64,000 bases of DNA. Origin: Camellia lanceoleosa (Eukaryota; Streptophyta; Magnoliopsida; Ericales; Theaceae). The translations under genes were made by a program, and so were the position numbers. How positions within the stretch are numbered: position 1 is the first letter of the stretch; each line of letters starts with the position of its first letter. Below the pieces are notes generated by a model. That model had not been told where the DNA came from and searched no databases. It was given only the letters and a program-made list of their open reading frames with translations. Shown in pieces: positions 39,870 to 53,145 of this stretch. The DNA lies in assembly GCA_025200525.1 (NCBI GenBank), contig CM045770.1, positions 132,646,200 through 132,710,199 of the forward strand, read 5' to 3'.

Positions 39870-40179
39870 GTCTATCCCTTGTGTTCTCGTCTTACATCTA
39901 TCACACGATCATCTCACGTTGTGCACCTATCGCGCCGTCCCCTCATGCATCTATTGCACAATCATCTCACGTTGTGCATCTATACGCAGCGTTTCCCTCG
40001 TGCATCTATCGCACGTTCATCTACGTTGTGCATCTCTATCGCACGATCATCTCACGTTGTGCATCATCGTAGCGCGGAACTCTCCGCGTTTATTTTCCTA
40101 TCGCATGTTATCATGCATCTATCATATGATGATCTCATTGTCGTCATTGGCGGCGTTCCATCGTGCATCTATTGCACGA
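39870..40179. repeat. Minisatellite, epsilon
   Basis: About 5.6 units and the shortest array. Loss of bases at 40060-40150 is part of the noisy type II pattern. Confidence 0.92.
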
Positions 40180-40361
40180 TCAATGACAAGAGTTGATGGG
40201 CAAGGAGGTAAACTAATATTTAAAGCATTAACATCATCAACCAAGCTGGAATTTCATATACTTCAGGGGTTGATTGTCAAATTTTAAACATTAAGGTGGT
40301 AAAATGTAAAATGGTAATAGCAAAAAGGATTTATTATAATTTATTGTAAAGTATTCTCTAA

Positions 40362-41608
40362 TTAAACTTGAAGACTAACCTCTTCACCTAACGAATTAGT
40401 TAAAATGGACAACAAGGTTTGACAATGAAGAAATATTTTTAAAATCAATCGGTTTGCCTTTTCTTGACTCTTTATTATAGTCAAGCACTTCGCTTTATGC
40501 GATTCCCTTTCTTTGAACAACTAATTGCCAATTCAATACACCCATCACCACTAGACTTGAAGAAATATAAAAATGTTTATTCAAATCAAAAGTACCATTA
40601 CCACGAACAACATCATTCATACTACCTATAAAATCTGACGAGAAGGGTATCAAATCTTGAACCATCTAATATCCATTTGGATGAATACCCCTAGCTACAA
40701 AACAAATGAGAAACTAAATTAGCTATGTAGAATTATTTTTTAAAATGAAAAACAAAAAACTATTATAAACCTCAAAACACTTAATTAACTCACACGAGTT
40801 CGTTATTAAACAAATTTCCAATGAAATGTTTAAAGGGTAGAAACCTTTTGCTTTTTCCTTTGTTTGGACATCTTGTTCGTTGACATCTTGTTTTGCCATT
40901 CCATTTTAATGGAAATAACAAAACTCTAACCATCATTCTCTGAAAGCAACCAAGTCACTTATTTCCTTTTGAATTCTACAACAACAAACAACATTACAAA
41001 AATTCAAATTTTATTTTTCTTTCAAAAAATTTGAAAAACATAAATAACGAAACATATACCTTGTGAACTTTTTGCTTTAGCAACACATAATAATTTATGA
41101 TTCTTGGCAGCGAACGCTACTTTCCAACCTCCCACAATAGTAGGACACAAAAGGGTTCCTAAGCGTACAAATCTTTGAGTCCAAATATAACATCCACGCA
41201 ACAAAGAAAAAACATTAAGTAATAAACAATAATAATTAATCAATTTCAACATAAACATAATAGCCAAATTAATATTTATCTAAATAATTCAATAAAATGA
41301 TCTTTAATGAAGTGCCACCGTCTACCTTTGACTCAGGTGTGCGATAATAATTGTTAGCCCATGTCTCCAAATTATCTCCAATCTTTTCCATAACAATATC
41401 GGATCCTTGCACAAAATGAGCGTCTTTGATCGTTCATTATTTAAAATCTTTAATTCATAAAATTGAGCCTTGGCATCAGTAGCATTTTAAAATGGCCAAT
41501 ACTTATTTCAAACATCTTGCTATGTTCATTCACCAAATCATCCATAAGCGAAGTATATCCACTAGAAAAATAGAGCCCTAATCCCAAACTAATCTATCAA
41601 ATGTTTTA
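40362..41608 (-). pseudogene. Kinase/KEN-like pseudogene, epsilon
   Basis: Noisy type II with small deletions. Exon B can be followed at about 41058-41190 and intron 1 with its TTCAACATAAACATAATAG signature (beta/epsilon type) at about 41245. Confidence 0.58.
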
Positions 41609-42560
41609 GAACTTAGAGTGTTATCCCATGGATATCGTATTTTCGGGATCACCACGATTCTGATTATATCTAAAATTTATTTAAGGTTTTAACAACTTTA
41701 AGCCCTTACATCTGAAGCAGTGAATTAGGACACACAGTCTTAATAGACACTAATCTTTTTAGTAGTCAAGTTGTTGTGCCAAAATGATACCTTGGCGAGA
41801 ATATTACTTTTCGAAGATGGCATATTCCCAATCTTTGTTCGGCCAGACCTATTATTAGACAATCATTGGATGATGTCATACTCAAAGCGGTAATGTATAC
41901 CTCACCTTCAATAGGCCACATCGGCCATTGTCGAAGTATGTCAAGTACCGGTTATAAACGACTCCATCCTCAAAATGGATTTACTTGAGCCTTCGAACGG
42001 TCTACTTGAGAACCTATAGAGTCGGTCTTGCAAGGAATGCGTTCCAAACCTTCTAGTGACACCAACCACGACAATACTAGAGATCCGATGGTTGAGGGAA
42101 TCCAATTTTCGGAAAACCAAATACCACATGGTGTTTATGAATCGAAGGCCTTATAGCCTATAACAAGCGATGTGAATTTTGAAATTTTATGGGTTTTACA
42201 CGAAGTGAAAATCGTAAAATCTAAACCGGGATGTTTCTGAGGAAAAATATAGAAAATTTACAAAATGGTATTTTGAAAACCATAGTGAATTATGATTACA
42301 ACGACTTAAAATACGATATTATGCTCATCTAAAAGCAACACCATCAACTTCAATCTTTTCCTTTGTGGTATATAGAAAGATATAATGGTTCTAGAATCAC
42401 AAATTAATGTTCTTGAAAATATCACGAGAAAACTTAGGTAACAACGAGATGGCCAAAGTATTATACGTTCATCCACCTCCCAATCATTGGAACTCAAGCC
42501 TAGTGCAATTATAAGTTCAAATAAACCACTAGTTATTATAGTCTTTGTTCAAAGTCGAGC
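41609..42560 (+). pseudogene. Caulimovirid movement-protein fragment, zeta
   Basis: Noisy type II; no long frame. It lacks the zeta TGA seen in the other zeta copies (here ATTATTAGACAATC), possibly a variant or a consensus error. Confidence 0.55.
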
Positions 42561-43061
42561 GTCTATCCCTGCGTTCCGTCTTGCATCTATCGCGCGGTCA
42601 TCTCACGTTGTGCATCTATCATGCACGTCCCCTCATACTTCTATTGCACAATCATCTCACGTTGTGCATCTATCCCCACGTTCCTTCGTGCATCTATAGC
42701 ACGATCATGTCATGCGTGCATCTATCGCCTACGTTCCTCGTGCATCTATCGCATTATCATCTCACGTTGTGCATCGATCGCATGACCATCTCATGGTGTG
42801 CATCATCACGCGGACATTTCCATCGTGCATCTATCGCACGAACATCTCACGTTGTTCATCTATCGCGCACGTTCCCATCATGCATCTATCGCACAATGAT
42901 CTCACGTTGTGCATCATTGGCGTACGTTCCCATCGTGCATCCATCGCACGTTCATCTCACGTTGTGCATCTATCGCGCGTTCCCGCCGTGCATCTATCAC
43001 ATGATAATCTCACGTTGTGCATCTATCGCCCGGCGTTCCCCATCGTGCATATATCGCACGA
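42561..43061. repeat. Minisatellite, zeta
   Basis: About nine units, becoming clean after about 42750. All three + frames are free of stops for long stretches (42545-43093 spans 182 codons). Confidence 0.94.
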
Positions 43062-43246
43062 TCAATGACAAGAGCCGATGGGCAAGGATGTAAACTACTA
43101 TTTACCCCATTAACAGCATCAACCAAACTGGAATTTCATATACTTGAAGGGCATTGATTGCCAAATTTTCAACATTAAGGTGTTAAAATGTAAAATGGTA
43201 ATAGCAAATGGGGATTTATTAAAATTTATTTTAAAGTATTCTCTAG

Positions 43247-44524
43247 TTAAACTTGAACACTGACCTCTTCACCTAACGGGTCGTTGAAATGGACAACAAG
43301 GTTTCGGCAATAGACAGAAATATTTTAAAAATTATTCGGCTCGCCTTTTCTTAACTCTTTACTATAGTCAAGCACTTCGCACATGCGATTCCCTTTCTCT
43401 TTCGGAACAACTAATTCCTAATTCAATCCACCCATCACCTCTAGACTTGAAAAAATATAAAAATGTGCTTTATTCAAATCAAAAGTACCATGACCACGAA
43501 CAACATCATTCATACCATCTATAAAATGCAGCTTCTGAGAAGGGGTATAAAATGCAGGTTCATTTAATATCCAGTCTAGATGAATACCCCTATTGCAAAA
43601 CAAATGAGAAATAAAATTAGCTATGCATAGTCATTTTTTTTTAAATGACAAACAAAAAACTATTATAAACCAAAAAACACTTAATTAACTCACACGAGTT
43701 CCGTTGTCAACAAATTTTCAATGAAACATTTAAAGGGTAGGGAAACCTTTTTCTTTTTCAACTATTCGTCAACATCTTATTCATTGACATCTTGTTTGTT
43801 GCCATTCCGTTTTAATGGAAACAACAAAACTCCAACCGTCATTCTCCTCAAAGCAACCAAGTAATTTCTGGTTTCCCTTTTGAATTCTACAACAACAAAC
43901 AACATTACCAACATTCAATATATATATATATTTTTAATTTGAAAAACATAAATAACAAAACATATACCTTGTGAAATTTTAGCTTTAGCAGCACATAATA
44001 ATTCCACATGATTCTTGACGATAGAAACGCTGCTTTCCAACCTCCCACAGTAGTAGGACACAGAAGGGTTCCCAGCGTACAAATACTGGGGTCCAAAGAT
44101 AACATCCCTGCGACAAAGAAAAAACATAAAGTAATAAACAATAATAATTAATCAATTTAAACATAAACAAAATAGCCAAATTAATATTTACCAAAATAAT
44201 TCAATAAAATGATCTTTAATGAAGTGCCACCAGCTACCTCTTTGACTCCATGTGCAATAATAATTGTTGGCCCATGTCTCCAAATTATCTCCTATCTTTT
44301 CCATAATAATATTAGATCCTTGCACAAAATGAACGTCTATGATTCGTTCATTATTTAAAGTCTTTAATTCATAAAATTGAGCCTTGGCATCCATAGCATA
44401 TTTAAAATGGCCAATGTTTATTTGAAACATCTTGCCTTGTTCATTCACCAAATCCTTCGCAAACGAAGTACATCCACAAGAAAAATAGAGCCCGTGATCT
44501 CGAACTAATCTATCAAAAGTTTTA
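43247..44524 (-). pseudogene. Kinase/KEN-like pseudogene, zeta
   Basis: Clean copy. Exon A is open at 44188-44451, exon B is within 43915-44127 (YYCGRLESSVSIVKNHVELL), and the KEN-like exon is open in part at 43418-43603. Exon C has the TAA in EQDVNE* and the common TAG. Nearly identical to 60372-61647. Confidence 0.68.
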
Positions 44525-45497
44525 GAACTTAGAGTGTTATCCCATGGATATACGTATCTTCCAGGATCACCACCGTTTGCAGTTATTTCCAGAATTTATT
44601 TAAAGGTTTTAACAACTTTAAAGCCTTACATCTGAAGCTTGATGTGAATTTGGACACACAGTCTTCATAGACACTAATTTTTAGTAGTCAAGTTCTTTGT
44701 GCCAAAAATGATCGTTAGCGAGAATATTACTTTTCGAAAAGATGGCATATTCCCAATGTTGTTCGACCAAACCTATCATTAGACAATCATTGGATGATGT
44801 CATCTGAGACTCAAGGCGATAATATATACCTCATCTTCAATAGGCCACATCGGCCATTGTCCAGAAGTATGTCAAGTACCAGTTATAGAATAGCTCCATC
44901 CTACATAGTGGATTTACTTGAGTCTTCCAGACAGTCTACTTCAGAACCTATAGAGTCAGTCTTGCATGGAATGCCTTCCAGACCTCCTAGTGACACCAAC
45001 CCTGACAATACTACAAATCGAGTAGTTTAGGGAATCCAATTTTTAGAAAATCAAATACCTGATGGTGTTTATGAATCCAGAAGGCCTTATAGCTATACAA
45101 CAAGCGATATGAATTTTGAAATTTAATAGATTTTACACCAGGAAGTGAAAATGGTAAAATCCTAAACCATGATTTTTTACAAGAAAAATACAGAGAATTT
45201 AGAAAATGGTATTTTGAAAACCATAGTGAATTACAGTTACAACAGCTTAAAATACAGTATTATGCTCATCTGAAGCAACCCTAGCAACTTCAATCGTTTC
45301 CTTTATGGTATATAGGAAAATATAATGGTTCCAGAATCACAAATTAATGTTCTTGAAAATATACAGAAAACTTGGGTAACAATAGATGGCCAAAGTATTA
45401 CTACATTGACCACCTCCCCAATCATTGGAACTCGGGCCTAGTGAAATTATAAGTTCAAATAGACCACTAGTTATTACATCCCTTGTTGAAACTCGAA
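44525..45497 (+). pseudogene. Caulimovirid movement-protein fragment, alpha
   Basis: The start is clean, 44630-44815 is noisy type II, 44850-45390 is clean, then noisy again. Open at 44794-45030 up to the alpha-specific stop NTTNRVV*. Confidence 0.62.
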
Positions 45498-46006
45498 CAT
45501 CTATCCTGCGTTCTCGTCTTTCATCTATCGCATGGTCATATCATGTTGTGCATCTATAGCGTTCGTCTCCCTCGTACATCTATTGCACAATCATTTCACG
45601 TTATGCATCTATCGCACCGTTCGCCGTGCATTTATAGCACGATCATGTCACGTTATTGCATCTATCGCTACGTTCCCATCGTGCATCTATCGCCCGATCA
45701 TCTCATGTTCTGCATCGATCGCATGACACTCTCACACTGTGCATCTATCACGGACGTGTCCATCCTGCATCTATCGCACGAACATCACATTAATGCATCT
45801 ACGCGCCGCGTTCCCATCATGCCTCTATCGCACAATGATCTCACGTTGTGTATCATTTGCGCGCTGTCGTGCATCCATCGTGCATCCATCGCACGTTCAT
45901 CTCACGTTGTGCATCTATCACGCATGTTCCCATCGTGCATCTATCACACGATAATGTCACATTGTGCATCTTTCGCCCACGTTCCCATCGTGCATCTATC
46001 GCACAA
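45498..46006. repeat. Minisatellite, alpha
   Basis: About nine units, noisy type II to about 45880 and clean after. It contains the alpha/delta 11-bp duplication (about 45869-45892). Confidence 0.94.
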
Positions 46007-46197
46007 TCAATGACAAGAGCTGATGAGCAAGGATGTAAACTAATATTTACCCCATTAACAGCATCAACCAAACTGGAATTTCATATACTTCAAGGGCATT
46101 GATTGTCAAATTTTAAACATTAAGGTGGTAAAATGTAAAATGGTAGTAGCAAATGGGGATTTAATATAATTTATTGCAAAGTATTCTCTAATTAAAC

Positions 46198-47469
46198 TTA
46201 AACATTGACCTCTTCACCTAACGGGTCGTTGAAATGGACAACAAGGTTTCGGCAATAGACATAAATATTTTAAAAATCATTCGGTTCGCCTTTTCTTAAC
46301 TCTTTACTATAGTGAAGCACTTACTTTACACGATTCCTTTTCTCTTTCAGAACAACTAATTCCCAATTCAATACACCCATCACCTCTAGACTTGAAGAAA
46401 TATAAAAATGTGCTTTATTCAAATCAAAAGTACCATGACCACGAACAACATCATTCATACCAACTATAAAATGCAGCTTCTGAGAAGGGGTATAAAACGC
46501 AGGGTCATTTAATATCCAGTCTAGATGAATACACATACTACATAACAAATGAGAAATTAAATAGCTACGCATAATCATTTTTTTTTAAATGATAAACAAA
46601 AAAACTATTATAAACCACAAAATACTTAATTAACTCACACGAGTTCCATTGTCGACAAATTTTCAGTGAAACATTTAAAGGACAGGGAAACCTTTTGCTT
46701 TTTCAACTATTCGTCGACATCTAATTCGTTGACATCTTGTTCGTTGCCATTCCGTTTTAATGGATACAACAAAACTCTAACCATCATTCTCCTCAAAGCG
46801 ACCAAGTCATTTCTGGTTTCCCTTTTGAATTCTACAACAACAAACAACATTAGCAAAATTCAATATATACATATATATTTTTTAAATTTGAAAAACATAA
46901 ATAACAAAACATATACCTTGTGAACTTTTAGCTTTAGCAACACATAATAATTCCGCATGATTCTTGACGATAGAAACGTTGCTTTCCAACCTCCGACAAT
47001 AAAAGGACACAGAAAGGTTTCTAGCGTACAAATACTGGAGTCCAAAGATAACATCCCTGCGACAAAGAAAAACATTAAGTAATAAACAATAATAATTAAT
47101 CAATTTAAACATAAACGAAATAGCCAAATTCATATTTACCAAAATAATTCAATAAAATGATCTTTAATGAAGTGCCACTAGCTACCCCTTTGGCTCCATG
47201 TGCAATAATAATTGTTGGCCCATGTCTCCAAATTATCTCCAATCTTTTCCATAATAATATTAGATCCTTGCACAAAATGAGCGTCTATGATCGTTCATTA
47301 TTTAAAATCTTTAATTAGTAAAATTGAGCCTTGGCATCCATAGCATTTTAAAATGGCCAATACTTATTTCAAACATCTTGCCTTGTTTATTCACGAATCC
47401 TCCGCAAACAAAGTACATCCACTAGAAAAATAGAGCCCACGATCCCGAACTAATCTATCAAAAGTTTTA
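46198..47469 (-). pseudogene. Kinase/KEN-like pseudogene, alpha
   Basis: Clean from 46340 to 47270 and almost identical to 582-1700. The KEN-like exon is broken only at a noisy patch (46321-46335). Exon B is intact (GLQYLYARNLSVSFYCRRLE). Exon A has the SQRGS TAG. Confidence 0.66.
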
Positions 47470-48361
47470 GAACTTAGAGTGTTGTCCCATGGATATCGTA
47501 TCTTCAAGGATCACCACCATTTACGTTATTTCTAGAATTTATTTAAGGGTTTTAACAACTTTAAACACTTACGTCGAAAACAAAGTGAATTAGGACACGG
47601 TCTTAATAGACACTAATCTTTTCAATAGTCAAGTTGTTGTGCCAAAAATGATACCTTGGTAGAATATTACTTTTCGAGAAAAGATGGCGTATTCCCAATC
47701 TTTGTTCGGCTAGACCCATCATTAGACAATCATTGGATGATGTCATACAGACTCAAGGCGGTAATGTATACCTCACATTCAATAGGCCACATCGGCCATT
47801 GTCCAGAAGTATGTCAAGTACAAGTTATAGAACTGCTCCATCCTATAGAGTGGATCTACCCGAGTCTTCCAGACAATCTACTTCAAAACCTATAGAGTCA
47901 GTCTTACAAGGAATGCCTTCCAGACCTCCTAGTGACACCAACCCTGACAATACTATAGATCCGATGGTTCGAGAATCCAATTTCGAAAATCAAATACCAG
48001 ATGGTGTTTATGAATCCAGAAGGCCTTATAGCCCTACAGCAAGCGATATGAATTCTGAAATTTAATGGATTTTACACCAGGAAGTTAAAATCGTAAAATC
48101 CAAAACTAGGATTTTTTACAGGAAAAATGCAGAAATTTAGAAAATGGTATTTTGAAAACCATAGTGAATTACGGTTGCAACAACTTAAAATTTGGTATTA
48201 TGCTCATCTAGAGCAACACCAGCAACTTCATTCTTTTCCTTTATGGTATAAGGAAAATGTAATGGTTCCAGAATCACTGGAACCATTGGAACTCAAGCCT
48301 AGTAGAATTATAAGTTCAAATAAACCACTAGTTATTACAGCCTTTGTTGAAAGTCCAGAAT
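47470..48361 (+). pseudogene. Caulimovirid movement-protein fragment, beta
   Basis: Noisy type II until about 47740 and briefly at 47960. Open at 47733-48065. A second frame, 48127-48657, runs through the polyprotein-like part (KWYFENHSELRLQQL) straight into the minisatellite. Confidence 0.64.
48264..48284. repeat. Perfect 8-bp inverted repeat at the beta deletion junction
   Basis: GGTTCCAG-AATCA-CTGGAACC, identical to 2639-2659, in clean sequence. Confidence 0.92.
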
Positions 48362-48759
48362 GTCTATACCATGTGTTCTCGTCTTACATCTATCACACGA
48401 TCATCACACATTGTGCACCTATCGCGCACGTCCCCCTCATGCAACTGTTGCACAATCATCTCACGTTGTCCATCTATTGCATGCGTTCCCCTCGTGCATC
48501 TATAGCACGATTATCTCACGCTGTGCATCTACCGCACACGTTCCTATCGTGCTTCTATCGTACGATCATTTCACGTTGTGCATCGTTCGCACGACCATCT
48601 CACGTTGTGCATCTATCACGGACATTCCCATCGTACATCTATCGCACGATCATCTAACGTTGTGCATCTATCATGCACGTTCCCGTCATGCATCTATCAC
48701 ACGATGATCTCACGTTGTGCGTCATTGGCGCACGTTCCCATCGCGTATCTATCGCACGA
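48362..48759. repeat. Minisatellite, beta (clean reference)
   Basis: About seven 55-bp units in clean sequence (398 bp), with CACGTTGTGCATC and CACGTTCCCATCGTGC halves intact. Confidence 0.95.
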
Positions 48760-48944
48760 TCAATGACAAGAGTTGATGGGCAAGGAGGTAAACTAATATT
48801 TACCACATTAACGACATCAACCAAACTGCAATTTCATATACTTCAAGGGGGTTGATTGTCAAATTTTAAACATTAAGGTGGTAAAATATAAAATGGTAAT
48901 AGCAAAAAGGGATTTATTATAATTTTTTGTAAAGTATTGTCTAA

Positions 48945-50218
48945 TTAAACTTGAACACTGACCTCTTCACCTAACGGGACGTTGAAATGGACAACAAGGT
49001 TTCGGCAATAGACAGAAATATTTTTAAAATCAATCAGTTTGCCTTTTCTTGACTCTTTATTATAGTCAAGCACTTACTTTATCGATTCCTTTACATTTGA
49101 ACAACTAATTGCCAATTCAATACACCCATCACCTCTAGGCGGAAGAAAAATAAAAATATGCTTTATTCAAATCAAAAATACCATTACCACGAACAACATC
49201 ATTCATACTATCTATAAAATCTGACTTTTGAGAAGGGTATAAAATCTTTGGGTCATCTAATATGCGGTTTGGATGAATACCCCAAGCGCAAAAGAAATGA
49301 GAAACTAAATTAGCTATGCGAGAATTATTTTTTAAAATGGCAAACAAAAAACTATTATAAACCTCAAAATACTTAATTAACTCACACGAGTTCCGTTGTT
49401 GACAAATTTTCAATGAAATGTTTAAAGGGTAGGAAACCTTTTGCTTTTTCAACTATTTGCCGACATCTTGTTCGTTGACATCTTGTTAGATTGCCATTCC
49501 ATTTTAATGGAAATAACAAAACTCTAACCATCATTCTCCTCAAAGCAACCAAGTCACTTTTGATTTCCCTTTTGAATTCTAAAACAACAAACAACATTAC
49601 AAAAATTCAAAATTTTATTTTTCTTCTAAACAAATTTGAAAAACATAAATAACGAAACATATACCTTGTGAACTTTTTGCTTTAGCAACACATAATAATT
49701 TCGCACAATTCTTGACGACAGAAACGCTACTTTCCAACCTCCCACAATAGTAGGACACAAAAGGGTTCCAAGCATACAAATACTAGAGTCCAAAGATAAC
49801 ATCCCTGCGACAAAGAAAAAACATTAAGTAATAAACAATAATAATTAATCAATTTCAACATAAACATAATAGCCAACTTAATATTTATCTAAATAATTCA
49901 ATAAAATGAACTTTAATGAGGTGCCACCGGCTACCCCTTTGACTCCATGTGCAATAATAATTGTTAGGCCATGTCTCCAAATTATCTCCAATCTTTTCCA
50001 TAACAATATCAGATCCTTGCACAAAATGAACGTCTATGATGCGTTCATTATTTAAAGTCTTTAATTCATAAAATTGAGCCTTGGCATCCTTAGCATTTTA
50101 AAATGGCCAATACTTAATTCAAACATCTTGCCTTGCTCATTCACCAAATCATCCATAAGCGAAGATATCCACTAGAAAAATAGAGCCCTGATCCCGAACT
50201 AATCTATCAAAAGTTTTA
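48945..50218 (-). pseudogene. Kinase/KEN-like pseudogene, beta
   Basis: Exon B is clean and shows the beta-specific TAG (CTAGAGTCC at about 49779). Exon A matches the open copy at 4254-4517 up to a short deletion in the A run near 50096. The KEN-like exon is noisy at 49070-49260. Confidence 0.64.
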
Positions 50219-51184
50219 GAACTTAAAGTGTTATCCCATGGATATCGTATCTTCGGGATCACCATCTTTTGCCGTTATTTGCGAATTTATTTAAAGGTTT
50301 TAACAACTTTAAACCCTTACATCTGAAAGCAGTGAATTAGGACACACAGTCTTGATAGACACTAATATTTTTAGTAGTCAAGTTGCTATGCCAAAAATGA
50401 TACCTTGGCAGAATATTACTTTTCTAGAAAGATGGCATATTCCCAATGCTGTTCCAGCCAGATCTATCATTAGACAATCATTGGATGATGTCATACTCAA
50501 GGAGGTAATGTATACCTCACCTTCAATAGGCCACATCGGCCATTGTCCAGAACTATGTCAAGCACCAGTTATAGAACAGCTCCATCCTACGTAGTGGATT
50601 TACCTAAGCCTTCTAGACAGTCTACTTCAGAACCTATAGAGTCAGTCTTGCAAGGAATGCCTTCGGACCTCTTAGTGACACCAACCACGACAATACTACA
50701 GATCCGATGGTTCGAGGAATCCAATTTCGAAAATCAAATACCACATGGTGTTTATGAATCCAGAAGGCTTTATAGCCCTACAACAAGCGATATGAATTTT
50801 GAAATTTTATGGGTTTTACACCAGGAAGTGAAAATCGTAAAATCCTAAACCAGCATTTTTTACAGGAAAAATATAGAGAATTTAGAAAATGGTATTTTGA
50901 AAACCGTAGTGAATTACAATTACAACAGCTTAAAATACAGTATTATGCTCATCTAAAGCAACACCAGCATCTTCAATCTTTTCCTTCACGGTATATAGGA
51001 AAATATAATGGTTTTAGAATCGCAAATTAATGTTCTAGAAAATATACAGAAAACTTGGGTAACAACAGATGGCCAAAGTGTTACTTCTGTTCATCCACCT
51101 CCCCAATCATTGGAACTCAAGCCTAGTGCACTTATAAGTTCAAATAAACCACTAGTTATTACTGTGTTTGTTCAAACTCCAGAA
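50219..51184 (+). pseudogene. Caulimovirid movement-protein fragment, gamma
   Basis: Noisy at 50240-50340 and 50660-50750, otherwise clean. Open pieces 50352-50594, 50543-50848, 50809-51030 and 51008-51529 chain through three frames. The order is movement-protein core, serine/proline linker, KWYFENRSELQLQQL segment, and a region with VHPPPQSLELKPSA and SSNKPLVIT leading into the minisatellite. The shift between the second and third piece (near 50800) occurs in clean copies too, so it is real. Confidence 0.66.
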
Positions 51185-51691
51185 CGACTATCCCACACAT
51201 TCCCGTCTTGCATCTATCGCACGGTCACCTCACGTTGTGCATCTATGGTGCACATCCCCCTCATAAATCTATTGCACAATCATCTCACGTTGTGCATCTA
51301 TCGCACACGTTCCCTTCGTGCATCTATAGCACGAGCATGTCACGTTGTGCATCTATCGCTACGTTCCCCCGTGCATCTATCGCACGATCATCTCACATTG
51401 TGCATCGATCGCACGACCATCTCACAGTGTGCATCTGTCACGGACGTTTCCATCGTGCATCTATCGCAAGAAAATCTCAGGTTGTTCATCTATCGCGCAC
51501 GTTCCCATCATGCATCTATCGCACAATGATCTCACGTTGTGCATCATTGGCGCACGTTCCCATCGTGCATCCATCGCAGGTTCATCTCACGTTGTGCATC
51601 TATCGCGCACGTTCCCATCGTGCATCTATCACGTGATAATCTCACGTTGTGCATCTATCGCCCACGTTCCCATCGTGTATCTATTGTACGA
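51185..51691. repeat. Minisatellite, gamma (clean reference)
   Basis: 507 bp, about 9.2 units. The 55-bp period can be counted directly, for example from CGCACGTTCCCATC at about 51496 to the next CGCACGTTCCCATC at about 51551. Each unit has two gcatctatcgc-type halves of 29 and 26 bp. Confidence 0.96.
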
Positions 51692-51876
51692 TCAATGACA
51701 AAAGCTGATGGGCAAGGATGTAAACTAATATTTACCCCATTAACAGCATCAACCAAATTGGAATTTCATATACTTCTAGGGCATTGATTGTCAAATTTTA
51801 AACATTAAGGTGTTAAACTGTAAAATGGTAATAGCAAATGGGGATTTATTACAATTTGTTGTAAAGTATTCTCTAA

Positions 51877-53145
51877 TTAAACTTGAACACTGACCTCTTC
51901 ACCTAACGGGTCGTTGAAATGGACAACAAGGTTTCCGCAATAGACAGAAATATTTTTAAAATTATTCGGTTCGCCTTTTCTTAACTCTTTACTATAGTCA
52001 AGCACTTCACACATGTGATTCCCTTTCTCCTTCGAAACAACTAATTCCCAATTCAATACACCCATCACCTCTAGACCTGAAGAAATATAAAAATGTGCTT
52101 TATTCAAATCAAAAGTACCATGACCACGAACAACATCATTCATACCATCTATAAAATGCAACTTACGGGAAGGGGTATAAAAGCATGCGTTCATTTAATA
52201 TCCGGTCTAGATGAATACCCCAATTGCAAAACAAATGAGAAATTAAATTAGCTATGGATAGTCATTTTTTTAAATGACAAACAAAAACTATTATAAACCA
52301 CAAAATACTTAATTAACTCACACGAGTTCCGTTGTTACAAATTTTCAATGAAACATTTAAAGGGTAGGAAACCTTTTTCTTTTTCAACTATTAAATGCGA
52401 CATCTTATTAGATTGACATCTTGTTCATTGCCATTCCGTTTTAATGGAAACAACAAAACTCAACCATCGCTCTCCTCAAAGCAACCAAGTCATTTCTGGT
52501 TTCCCTTATGAATTCTACAACAACAAACAACTATACTAACAATCAATATATATATACATTAAATTTGAAAAACATAAATAACAAAACATATGCCTTGTGA
52601 ACTTTTAGCTTTAGCACATAATAATTTCGCATGATTCTTGGCGATAAAGCATTGCTTTCCAACCTCCTACAATAGTAGGACACAGAAGGGTTCCTAGCGT
52701 ACAAATACTGGAGTCCAAAGATCACATCCCTGTGACAAAGAAAAAAACATTAAGTAATAAACAATAATAATTAATCAATTTAAACATAAACAAAATAGCC
52801 AAATTAATATTTACCTAAATAATTCAATAAAATGATCTTTAATGAAATGTCACCGCTACCTCTTTGACTCCATGTGCAATAATAATTGTTGGCCCGTGTC
52901 TCCAAATTATCTCCAATCTTTTCCATAATAATATTAGATCCTTGCACAAAATGAGCGTCTATGATCGTTCATTATTTAAAATCTTTAATTCCTAAAATTG
53001 ACCCTTGGCATCCATAGCATTTTTAAAATGGCCAATATTTATTTGAAACATCTTGCCTTGTTCATTCACCAAATCCTCCGCAAACGAAGTACATCCACTA
53101 GAAAAATAGAGCCCCTGATCCCAAACTAATCTATCAAAAGTTTTG
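51877..53145 (-). pseudogene. Kinase/KEN-like pseudogene, gamma
   Basis: The KEN-like exon is open for 105 codons (51877-52194), the longest such frame in a gamma unit, with NISVYCGNLVVHFNDPLGEE near the end. The patch 52160-52460 is noisy. Exon A has the QF*ELK stop (near 52988). Confidence 0.66.

Larger units (their letters stand above)
32302..47469. repeat. HOR copy 3 (beta partial-gamma-delta'-epsilon-zeta-alpha)
   Basis: The copy resumes after the gap inside a beta minisatellite. Gamma (34046), delta' (37048), epsilon (38996), zeta (41609) and alpha (44525) follow. Most of 33.1-42.5 kb is noisy type II; zeta and alpha are largely clean after about 42.6 kb, apart from patches. Confidence 0.9.

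Noticed and set aside
46321..48065. Noisy type II breaks read as recent frameshift mutations
   Set aside because: They consist of the same stereotyped word changes seen elsewhere and disappear in near-identical clean copies, so they are more likely consensus errors.
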